This document shows positions 33,153 through 43,865 of a stretch of 64,000 bases of DNA, in pieces. The notes below the pieces were generated by a model, which saw only the letters and a list, made by a program, of their open reading frames with translations, ran no database searches and was not told the origin of the DNA. The translations under genes and the position numbers were made by a program. How positions within the stretch are numbered: position 1 is the first letter of the stretch; every line of letters begins with the position of its first letter. This DNA comes from Tomocerus qinae (taxonomy: Eukaryota; Arthropoda; Collembola; Entomobryomorpha; Tomoceridae): assembly GCA_020055645.1 (NCBI GenBank), contig CM034546.1:65472001-65536000 (forward strand), given 5' to 3'.

Positions 33153-35732
33153 AATTTCTAGATATAGTATAAAAATAAATTATTGATCATTATTTAAACA
33201 TACAGAACTTTTAATAGCAGCAGCTATCCATTTTGAAAATCCAGACTCCAAATATTTAGAGTATTCGATTATTCAAAATGTCAGCAATAGATTCTGTGTT
33301 ATTCTCGCACACTCTTACTTCTTAAAAAGTGCATAATATAGATATGCCAAGTATTTTATTTAATTGAATTTTAGTATTTATGAAGTGTCATTTTTGTGGT
33401 TGTTTTATCTTTATATTTATCTAGGTATATAGTTTCAAATTCGACATTGTTTGCTCTATTATAGATTCCAATCCAATAAGACTAATTAATAGTTATGGGA
33501 ATAAAATATGAAATTTTCAATGATTTCACGGTTTTAAAGCATAGTACATTTTCGTCTTTTTAAGCCTAATAATTTTTGCAATTTTAAACATCTATTTCTC
33601 TTTTTGCGGCCCTGCCAATGCAATGAATATTACAAACAAACAATGTACTACTATCGGGGCATATGAAAATTAGAATGATGACTTTTATAGTAACTCCACT
33701 TATCCCGGCTCAAAATCAATAACTTAACATATTTTCACATAAAATAACAAATAACATAGCAATCGTGTACTCTATTACTCTATAGATTTGGCTCCATAGG
33801 TAAATTCAATGGGTTAAAATTATCATTGTCATATTTCGAAGTTGAAACCCAGACCTATGCAAATATTGAATGAAATGTTTTGTAAAATTTTTAAAATTTT
33901 AGTATAGACGTGTCCCACAATTCCAGAATAACACAGGCAGGTACTGTAGTCATTTCAATACCTATTCATGTTAATTTAGTGACCGGTCACCAATTGTGGG
34001 AAACGTCTATTGTTATTGTTGGCCTAGCATCATTATATTAATTGTTAGTTTGAATTTTGAATAAATGAAATTATAAAGCAACTTACCACGAAGCCGCACG
34101 AATCTAAAAGGGACAGCAAGAAGACCTTAAAACCAAAAATTTGGAATTTTTATGACGAAAGATTTAAGAAAGGTTGCACAGAAAACAAAATCTAGAACAC
34201 AATGTAGAGTAGATTGTAATGGCCCGCGCAACTGTTTACTTGCCGACGTGGGGTAGCAATGATTTTCCTTTCTGGTTGTTACGCTTAGTAATGCGTTCAT
34301 TGCATACGCGCATGCTATTAAATCTAAAAGGCTACTGCGGTGAAACTAATAGTCTACCGCAAAATCCTTGACTTCAGTTGCACACTTGCACTTGGTACTG
34401 TTGCATGTTGGTACGATAATAACCACCTTCTAATAAAAATTATACCAAAAAAATAAATAATAGGTCGCTGTGTTATCCTTATGATCGCAAAGTAAATAGC
34501 GCCTTCCCCGCTCCCTAAGTCCCAAGAAAATAATGATTTTTTTCGTCAAAAAAGGCTAAACATCGAAAAAATTGTATTTTTACAAATACTTTATGGTGAG
34601 CCCTCCTTTGAGCAAATTCCTGGATGCGTGCCTGATGCATTAGTGCACTGCATGTATTGTGCTGGAGTCTTTGATTTGAAGTAATAAAGGAGGCCGTGAT
34701 TCGTGATGCTTTTTGATCCCTTTTCCATTTCCTAATTACCCGTGTAAAATTTTGCTAATAATGATTTGAAAAGCTATTAAAAATATATTCTCATTTTGCT
34801 GCAAATCTCGCCAAATTTTTTTTGCGTTGATGTTGATGGAGCTACCCCTCAGATGTGGGGTAGCTCCATGCATGCGCAGAGAAAGCCAGCTGAGTGGGAT
34901 CAAGCCTTCTAGCCCGGAAATCCACAAGTATACCACTACTATCCCACTGTGAGAAAGCTGTCATCCAATGTGGAATCGACTGTCAACAACATCGCCAAAT
35001 GTTATGGCTTGCATTTAAACTTTAGGGAGACATTTACCCCAACCTGGTATAGTAGGAAAATGAAAAGTTGATCGACAAGAATTAATTATGACGTAAATAC
35101 GCAGTGTATGTAAAAGTTCGGCATAGATTTTTGGCCTCAAAAGAGGAAATGAAAGTTACATGTTAAATCACTATGAGTGCTCCGAAATTCCCCATGCGGT
35201 ATGTATATGTGTGGAAGCATAAAAGGGAGAATCGAGTAAAAATGAAACGAAATCGACGGCATACACCATCAACATAACAACAGACATGAATAATGCATAA
35301 AATTTAGTTGGTGCTATGCTGGGCTGGGATGCTTAAGCAGCAGGGCCTCGGGTCCCCTGGTCCCCTGGCTGCGGCACTGTAAAGCAGAGCCTAAATTTCC
35401 AAGAATTACATCAGACATTTTCATAAAATGTAATAAAATGAATTTTTGTACTTAAGAAAATTCTCGTTTTATGTTCAAGCACTCCCAATTTCTTTTCTGA
35501 ATACGCCCTTGCTGGATCTGACAAAATTCTTTTCTGTCGATATGAACCACTCGTCCACTTAGCATTCCAAGCCCATGTGGTTTATTCAACAATTTGTATC
35601 TAATGATCTGATGGACCCAGATAAATCTTTTATTGAATAACTACCCAAGTCAAGATGAACTACTTTAGTATGGAATGAATGGCCATTGAACACCAATATG
35701 GTATATTGGGATGATCGAATAGATCGTTAATT
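33153..35732. other. Intergenic, one hairpin
   Basis: No supported gene. A perfect 13-bp stem (ATGGAGCTACCCC) with an 8-base loop is at 34836-34869. The start is the promoter side of OAS-like copy 1; no clear TATA box. Confidence 0.5.
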
Positions 35733-35823
35733 CTAGAATCCATATTGGCGGAGATAATTTGCAAGTTTTTCAACTGCATATGCCGCTTTTCCAAATTGTT
35801 GTCGTTCATCGTAATAAGAATGC
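35733..35823 (-). pseudogene. Profilin last-exon remnant, copy 2
   Basis: The minus strand carries the last profilin exon (CGACAACAATTTGGAAAAGC, then EKLANYLRQYGF and stop) preceded by the same CATTCGTAG acceptor as the intact copies. It is 91 nt instead of 98: a 7-bp deletion shifts the frame at its start. Intron-3 sequence follows to about 36510, but exons 1-3 are missing from 35824 to 37000. Confidence 0.8.
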
Positions 35824-37006
35824 CTACGAATGGAAATAAATTTGTGGTTATCAGAATTGAAGGTTACTTATCAGAAAACGAGAAAAGTATGATGTAATAC
35901 AAGATGAAAGAAACAAAATTTTCTTATAAAAGACAACCCGTTTTTCTAGTTTCACTTATTGGGGCAAAAGTTGCATTTTGCAGAAAGCAAAAAGCAGCAT
36001 TGTTATTTTTTCCGTGGAAAAATGTTTCTTTAATAGTAGGAAAATTCCCTTTCGTAAGGGAAATGGGTTGTTCAAGCGCATTACTGCCGATTAACTATTA
36101 ACTAGGTTAATTCTCACCTTCCGTCAATGTGTGTAAAGCAAATCGAAGGGAATAGCAAAAGAAACAATGTAATGAAACAAGCATAGCAGTGGGTGTGGTG
36201 GCAGCAAGAGAAATGTGTCAGTATGAGTTCGATACCTGGGCAAGGCAAGACACATAATTATGCAAATTTTCAAACGAACAAAGAGCATATGATTTCATTT
36301 ATTTTAAGGGAGGATTTCCTTTTGTTGAACAATATCCATAGCTTGCATATTCTATACGGCGGAGAAAGATGTACACGCTATAAAGGGAAGATGTGTCAAA
36401 AATAATTTTCTGGGTGGTAGGGTTTCTATATGTGGTTAAACTTGACCCCATGTAAAAAATATTTCAAGTATTTTAATATACTTAAATTATTCTTAAGCAT
36501 TTAATGTTTCCTAGTAGAATGCTTTAATCAAAGTCTAACAATGAAATATTTTAGCTGTTTCCCTAACAAATCAATTAACTATAAATAATGCGAAGCTAAT
36601 TAGCAAACTTTCAATCTCGGTGGCAATTTAACTTGGAAATTAATCCCAAAACATTCGGAAATACAAATATTTATTAAGTATAGTGAAACTACCAGATTAG
36701 ATATTCTTTTCTTTTTCACGCGAGTGAATCTTATAAAAATTAGTCTAAATTTATCAAATAGCAAAAATATCAAATAAAATTGCTCAGTGAATATAGATTT
36801 TCGTTTTTAAACAATAAAATGACATATAAGCTAATACGTAAAGCAATGAATTAGGTTAAAAAATCGTCTAAATAAAAGGATACTTTTCTGACTGTGCTGG
36901 ATCTTGATATTTCATCTGCTTATTTATGGGACTAACTATTTTAAACCATGCTAATTGCTTACCTGATTTGAATATTTATTTTATGTTCTTGAAATAAACT
37001 GGTGTT
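35824..37006. other. Degenerate profilin intron and unassigned sequence
   Basis: About 36435-36500 (TTGACCCCATG, TTTTAATATACTTAAAT) matches intron 3 of the other profilin copies at 18291-18360 and 38466-38520. The rest is AT-rich without exons. Confidence 0.5.
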
Positions 37007-37500
37007 GTCAAAAAGGAGATTGGTGTTGACAAAAAGGAGATTGGTGTTGACAAAAAGGAGATTGGTGTTGACAAATAAGAAATTTGTGTTGACAAAAAGG
37101 AGATTGGTGTTGACAAAAAGGAGATTGGTGTTGACAAAAAGGAGATTGGTGTTGACAAAAAGGAGATTGGTGTTGACAAAAAGGAGATTGGTGTTGACAA
37201 AAAGGAGATTGGTGTTGACAAATAAGAAATTTGTGTTGACAAAAAGGAGATTGGTGTTGACAAAAAGGAGATTGGTGTTGACAAAAAGGAGATTGGTGTT
37301 GACAAAAAGGAGATTGGTGTTGACAAAAAGGAGATTGGTGTTGACAAAAAGGAGATTGGTGTTGACAAAAATGAGATTTGTGTTAATAAAGGAGATTGGT
37401 GTTGACAAAAAGGAGATTGGTATTGACGAAAAGGAGATTGGTGTTGACAAAAAGGAGATTGGTGTTGTCAAAAAGGTGATTGGTGTTGACAGAAAAGAAA
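37007..37500. repeat. 21-bp minisatellite, about 23 copies
   Basis: Unit TTGGTGTTGACAAAAAGGAGA, repeated in tandem with few variants. Two units have the variant AAATAAGAAATT, at about 37069-37089 and 37216-37236, exactly seven units apart, which implies a higher-order 147-bp duplication. Because 21 is a multiple of 3, one frame on the plus strand and two on the minus strand stay open for 130-184 codons; these are repeat by-products. Confidence 0.95.
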
Positions 37501-38319
37501 GTGGTGTCGACATAACGATTTTTTGATTATTATGTCTGTTGGCGATTTAGTGTTGACTAAAAGGTTGTGAACCGTGAACCTAATAAATATGTATTCTATC
37601 GACTTGTGGCAAAATCACTTAGTACTTTATTGACATTCCATAAAAATAAAAGGTTATAGAAATAGTAAATTGTCCAAATTCACTCCGATTACATTACAAT
37701 TAATTTAACGCATTTATAACAACGCTAACGTAGAGAAACTACAATATTTTAGGCCGTTATTATCAAGGCAGGTAAAATTTTAGATTGCATAAAATTACCT
37801 TATGTCACATCATCTTGTGACAATCTAAAATTTTACTTACCTTATTGGTTATTACATTAAGTAATTTATTAATAATTCGAAACATTCTTATCCCGGTGTA
37901 AATTTGTTTTATATGTACAACTAGGCCATCAGTATAACTAGTGTAGCTCATTGCTTTTTGTAATATGCATTGCATAAACGCTTGCACATTTTGTATTTGG
38001 GTTCACCCTACCACACGTATAGACATAGGTAGATTGGTAAAATGGTTTTTTCAAGTCTACGATTATAATATAGAGATATGCATAGTATAAGCGCTTTCGC
38101 ATTTAGGCTCTCCTATCAGACATACATAGTAGATAATTTATATAGATGCACAGATTGGTTGGTAAATTTATTGCTTTATCTCAGACTGTGGTTAAATATA
38201 TGAATTGTATAATACATATATGATTTTAACATTGTGATTTTAATTTGCTTCACTATTTTAGTATGAAATAAAAATGGCCATTGAACACCAAGGATATTGG
38301 GATGACCGGATCGTTAATT
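37501..38319. other. Intergenic, small inverted repeat
   Basis: Arms GTAAAATTTTAGATTG (37772-37787) and the complement (37821-37836) bound a 33-bp spacer, a tiny MITE-like unit. About 37990-38220 resembles 41350-41470 and 60180-60240, a dispersed repeat. No gene. Confidence 0.5.
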
Positions 38320-39621
38320 CTAGTATCCATTCTCGATGAGATAATCTCCAAGTTTCTCAACTACTAATGCCGCATTTCCAGGTTGTTGTCGTTCGTTATA
38401 AACTCCAATGATAATGCCTACAAAGAGAAATAAAGTGTAGTTAAATAACAGGGTTTAGATGTACTTAAATTTGACCCCATGGTTTAAATATTTCAAGTAT
38501 TTTAATATACTTAAATAAAGATACCTAAAAATCAAATGTATTCTAACTATCCTTTAATAATTAATGTCGAAACATGAAATCTTCTCGCATTTTCCCTATA
38601 TATATAACGAAATTATGCGAAGCTAATTAACAACCATGCTAATTTCGCTTTAATAACCATTCACCATTCAGATTAAATTGTAATAAAATCCGAAATACAA
38701 TTATCAATTAAAGCTGTATTTTTCGATCTTGCTTTTCAGACGCGAATATGTACCTCGTACAATATTACATTTATCAATTAAACCTAAAATGGAAAAACAT
38801 TTTTACACTCTGACTCTGAATACGCATTTTTTTAACTAATAAAATGGCACATATGCTATTGCGTGTAGCTATGAATTAACAAAGTGTCAAAAAATCCACA
38901 GATACAATTTAAAGTTAAATTTCAAAACATATTTTCATCAAATTATATGTGGCTATATGATGTCTCAAGTGCCTTTAACCCAACATCGCCCTTCAGAGAT
39001 CTGGCCAGAATTCTTAAATTCGTGAATCTGGTATCTCTGTTGATTGGTTTTTCTTTATGTAAATTCTTACCCAATACCAATATCTGTGTGATCAATATTA
39101 ATGTACACTTACATTGTGTAGTCTTGACCAAAACAACTCCTGTACCACCTTTCTTCCCATAAATAGATCGATCGTCTCCCTTAATGCCCATATATTTTAC
39201 TGCATTAACAGTAACTCCTTTTGAAAAAACATCAGTGGGTGAATCAAATAGTGTAACGATTGCTTTTCCTTCTCCAGCTTTGAGCTAATTGTAAATTATA
39301 AGTCATGACATAAACCATTTATTCCTAATTATTATGTAGCAAAATTAGTGTTTACTAATGATGATAATATTAAAGTCAATTCAGTTTTTATCTCACCAAG
39401 AAACCAGGAGTTGCAGCCCAGGGGTTCCCATCCAGACCTATAATCATACCCTTTTCGATGTGGCCAGTGCCAACTAGCTGGTCGTCCACGTAAGATTGCC
39501 ACGCGGATACAGTCTACATTTAAATTTCAATGTATTGAGCAATTCTGAAATAAAAATTAATAAGACTTACGTTTACGAAGAAGATACCCAGGATTGCTGT
39601 AATTGCACAAAATGTCTTCAT
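38320..39621 (-). CDS. Secreted profilin-like protein, copy 3
   Basis: Exons 39571-39621, 39397-39513, 39113-39284 and 38320-38417 on the minus strand have the same phases as copy 1 and give 145 residues. Exon 1 is a signal peptide ([17 protein letters not shown]). The body reads [49 protein letters not shown] and [14 protein letters not shown], a complete profilin with the usual actin and poly-proline surfaces. No stop or frameshift. All four splice pairs are GT-AG. It differs from copy 1 in many codons but the exon 2 segment is almost identical, perhaps from gene conversion. A TATA box lies about 85 bp upstream. Intron 3 lacks the MITE of copy 1. Confidence 0.88.
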
Positions 39622-39704
39622 TTTTACAACTAGAAAATTTTCAACTTTATGTCCTTTATTATCGTTTGTTGAAAGTCTTATGACATTAAAGTTGCAATTG
39701 TGTT

Positions 39705-39715
39705 CCCTTTATATA
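39705..39715 (-). promoter_or_regulatory. TATA box of profilin-like copy 3
   Basis: TATATAAAGGG on the minus strand about 85 bp before the ATG, conserved in place with copies 1 and 4. Confidence 0.7.
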
Positions 39716-40422
39716 GGTACTTGAAGACTTGTATACATTTTGTTCTGCTACGATAGCGTTAATAACGACAGTGTTGTTAATTGATCCCATTAATCACCAG
39801 AAAACAATTAAATACAAATTAAATAGTATTTTCCGTGCCACTTGAAATCATATTTATCACTACTATTCATCTTTTACATAAATTATAACTGTATTACCTT
39901 GACATTGGCATTAATGCGTATTGTTGACATTAGAAAACCTTTAATTATCTTTTCTTTACGCTTACACTGAAAAATAAAATTCATTATATAAGTATGATGC
40001 CTGTATTTTATGGATACCTTATTATGATGATTGCAATTCAAATGATCCCTCTAAGTTCTTCTATACTAAAGCTCATTTACTTTGTAAGCGAACAAGCATA
40101 ATGAATTTCAACTTATTTTACAGTCTGCTTTTGCATCTTAATGACTGTCCCAAAACAGTCCAATGCATCAAGAAGTCATGAGTATAGAAATTGTGATTTC
40201 AATTTGTTTGTTAATAATACTTCTATCTAATTTTTATTTATACAACCATGGACAGTAGCTACTAGTGAACCCAGCTAAGGGGCAAATCTACCACTCAAAA
40301 GAAATTCAGCAGGCCACCCATCACAGTAATAAAAACATCCCATTAGGTTATTATGTTAATTTTGTAAATACAAATTATATTTTAATTAATATACTTTTAT
40401 TTTCTGCAGTGGCAAGGCTGTA

Positions 40423-40612
40423 TTGAGGGGGGCATAGGGAGCAGCCACCCAAAATCCAAGAAAAGGGAAAATTTTTTCTCAAAATACCAAAATATTTCGC
40501 TTTAGGCTATTTTTGACTCATTTTAAACAAAATAAGCCAAAATTTTTCGCGCTTTGCGCGAATATGCCAAAAGCATATAAGTGTATGACGTCATTGCCCC
40601 CTCCAAAATCGA
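40423..40612. repeat. Interspersed repeat, GGGGGG to TAAATACGG
   Basis: Shares AAGAAAAGGGAAAATTTTTTCT-type and GACTCATTTT blocks with the opposite-strand copy at about 53705-53880, and a CTAAATACG right end with the family at 3551-3709. Confidence 0.55.
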
Positions 40613-41246
40613 CTTCTAAATACGGTGTTGTACAGTGGTTGGAAAAATTAGCTGCAGCCCCAACTTCCTGATAAAAAGGAATTTCCTACACCAAATTAAT
40701 AACTGTAGTTCGTAGAATCAAATACAGGGAACAATGAAAAACTCTATTTTCGAAGAAACTCCCACAAAGTTACCAAAACGTTTCCCATTCAAAATCAAAT
40801 AAATAAGATTCCCCGTGGGATTTTGGAAAACCGTACAAATCCCATGAGTACAAACTTACGAATAAATATTTTTATAGAATAAATCGTGGCTCTGGCTCCC
40901 AGTACTGTTATTTCATTCTACAAAAAGATGGTCCAACTGGCCCAATGGAATCAAGAGGGTAGTAAAAAGTATACCCAGCTCTACTAAAAAAATTGAATAA
41001 GTTTGTCGATATAGCAGAACCAATTTGAATTAGAAGTTTTGAAATTCTATTTAATAAGGCACATTACGATTATTACGAAATGTCCCCTTTCGCTAATCAT
41101 TCCCATTCCATCACCACTCACCATTCAACCTTCTTATGTAAATTTCTATTATTGTTTTGATGTTATCATAATAATATGAAACGACTCATTTTGGTGGTTT
41201 AGAGGAATTGGACTGTTGGACTTGCGCATTTTGCTTTTAAGGAGCC

Positions 41247-41356
41247 TGCATATATTACGTGCGTAGTTAATGGGAGGAGGAGGTATTCAAAAGTGTTGCA
41301 GTCAGCACTTGCGTTTCACATGGTGGGAGTGGGTTTTGCGTAACGTAATATATGCA
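41247..41356. repeat. 110-bp MITE, TGCATATATTACGT ends
   Basis: Perfect 14-bp terminal inverted repeats at 41247-41260 and 41343-41356; no coding capacity. Confidence 0.65.
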
Positions 41357-42385
41357 AGTTTCCTTGGTTCTCCCTACCACACGTACATATATATATATAT
41401 AGACAGGTAAATTTATTGCTTTATCAAGTCTGCGATTATATATAGAGATACCTAGACATCGGATTATAACAAAATACTCTTTGGGCGAAAATGCAACATG
41501 AAAACCATAGCATTCCACACCCATGTGATTTGTCCAACAATTTGTGTGTTTGTCTTGGTTCTTTTCGTATGATGATAGTTATAGGTCACGGGCTCGGTAT
41601 AGTTTGAGTAGTTCTATATAACATTAAGTTGCAACTCGATCGAGCCAAATGGTTTTCAGGATAGTGTAGTGGGACATACCAACTACCATTTTATGAAAAA
41701 ACTGCACGTTTTTGTACAATATTTTTTAAATGTTCAAAATGGGTAAAATGAAAAATCTGACGTCGACATTTTATAACAACCTTAGAAGTGTGATGCATCA
41801 CCTTAAAGCTGACATTCCAAGCTTTTTGAAAGTACTAATTTCATTTCTCTATACGTCTTTTAGTTTCCGAGTTATTATTAACCGAACATAATAACTTGTA
41901 GTGCCAGTGCATTGTGCGTTGTATTATATGGCATATTTTGGTGCACACTTTACAATACAAATAAATATGTAATGTAATAATAGACCACCCCAGTAATCCT
42001 GCAAACGATTCTAAATATTGCATTTTAAGTGGCTGCATGCTGATTTGAAGGACAATAATATATTGTTATCTTTTATCGCAGACAAGACAGGAATAAATAG
42101 TTTTGATGCTTGCTACCTAAGAATAATGTTTTGAAAATAGAAACTAAACCACGCATTAGTAAATCGTTAATCATGTTACAGAAATACTGAAATGGAAATT
42201 TTTGTAAAAGTGAAAAATCACAGATTCTATTATTATTCTAAAAAGTAGGTATTAGCTAGAATAGGAAATAAAAATGTTTTAAAATAAAGAAAATCTCAAT
42301 TTTTAATCCATTGATCATTTATTGATCCTTTATTAGATGTCATTCTCATCTTTATTCATAATCTGAAGTCAATCGCATTTGGCGT

Positions 42386-43865
42386 CTATAGAGTAGCAGA
42401 TGAATTCTTAAATAGTTGTTCAATGTCATTGGCCTGAACCATCCTCAAAGGACACACCTTAAGCGTATTTAGCGCGTTGTTGGTTCTTATGGCAAAATTT
42501 TTGAGCATATTTTTGCAAACATAATTTCCCTCCCAATTTTTGGCAAAATTGTTGTACGGATTAGCTGGCTCCAATACTAACGGCGCTTGTCTCATTATAT
42601 CCAGAGGAATTGGGTGCCCCTTGGTTATCTCATCTTCAAATACGATTTTCAGCCCATCAAAATTTGCGAGGAGATTGAGAAAACGTTGAAAGCATTTCAA
42701 AAATGACCGATTGCCTTCCACACGAACAGAGTGGACCATCACCAATTCAATCATAGATTTGGCTCCAGAAATGTTCTGAGGAAGTTTAACGCTCAGATTT
42801 TTGAACCAATGTTTGGCCAGGCGAACCATTGCATTAAAAAAGCCTTCTTGCTTAGTGTAAAATTGGATTGCGGCTTCAGCCAAGCCTCCACTGTACATAT
42901 AACAGTTCTTATCTGGATTTCGCCTGATTTTATCCAGGGTTTTCTGCTGCTGATCGTTAATTAGCCCCATTGGAGAAATACCTTGGGTGTTGATGACAAA
43001 ATTTTGTGCAGGCAGAAGATCAAACTTAAAGGCATCCACTTCAAACTGGATCGAAAATCTTGAAGTTTCAATTTTCTTCAAAAGGATTTTGCCTTGAGAG
43101 CGTGAAAATTGTTCCAACGACTTCTTAAAAACGTTGAGAACTTCTTCAAATGGAGGTCCATGGCAGTTAACAAACACCACAATATCAAAATCAGAATCCT
43201 TGATGTTCGTATTCTTGCCATTGCTTCCAGAATGATAATGTCGTCCTATGCTGTACTCCTTACAACGCTTGAGAACATTTACCACCTGTGAAATTTCGTT
43301 TGATGATTAGTAAAACTTCAATATATGATTACCTATAGCATCTTTGTTAGTAGAAGTTCAAGATTTCTAAGACTAATGTAATGCAATAGTTAAAAACATA
43401 TTAGGTAGTCTAACAGACCGTGTCTTTGCACATATCTACATAGTCAAAGGTAGCCTGCTCTAAATCAAATGTAAAAAGTATTTTTTCCAAGGAAGGTTAA
43501 AAATCGTAAAATCGTTTTTTCCAAGCGTTATTAGTTCTTATCAGTGTCATTTTGTCGCCCCTCATCCGCCGGCATTAAATTCTAATCCGTCGGCATTTAA
43601 TTCCTTTTCTATTTGTAGTATTTTATAATAAGGATATATACCTAGCTAATCACCCTCAATATTTTAGTTTTATATAGCTGATAGTATTTTTATCAAGGTG
43701 TAATTATTACTACTTGAATATAGAAGAATATCATAGAAAACAATTAAAAGTTGTGATCATATACTTTACCTCTTCAGCTATCAACGTGCCTTCTTTAAGG
43801 TCTTTCTGGCTCGGTAATATTTCTTCGGACAGTTTTGCAAATGCCGTGTTCACTTGAGATTCCAT
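42386..43865 (-). CDS. OAS-like nucleotidyltransferase, copy 2
   Basis: Exons 43770-43865 and 42386-43285 (phase 0) give 331 residues. The whole protein aligns with copy 1 and keeps TGSNGKNT-type SGSNGKNT, DSDFD, FDLLPA, GAKSMIELVM and LVLEPANPYNN, so the nucleotidyl-transfer site looks intact. Exon 1 has the same length and phase as copy 1. The C-terminus is shorter and different (NSSATL then stop) where copy 1 ends DAIKSLKK, probably from a small frameshift near the end. Expected to be a cytosolic nucleic-acid sensor making a nucleotide second messenger; ligand and product are not known. Tandem duplicate within the profilin/OAS block. Confidence 0.85.

Larger units (their letters stand above)
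39716..42385. other. Intergenic with several repeats
   Basis: The first 500 bp is duplicated profilin 5' flank. About 40423-40612 is a G/C-run transposon relic whose inverted relative is at about 53705-53880. 41247-41356 is bounded by TGCATATATTACGT inverted repeats. No supported gene. Confidence 0.5.

Noticed and set aside
34736-34936. 66-codon minus ORF
   Set aside because: It spans the 34836-34869 hairpin and shows no coding features.
37007-37500. CRISPR-like array
   Set aside because: The repeats are contiguous with no unique spacers, and the DNA is eukaryotic.
36959-37526. Three long ORFs of 130-184 codons in the minisatellite
   Set aside because: They exist because the 21-bp unit is a multiple of three and lacks stops; all read heptad repeats and none has a start, splice or domain context.
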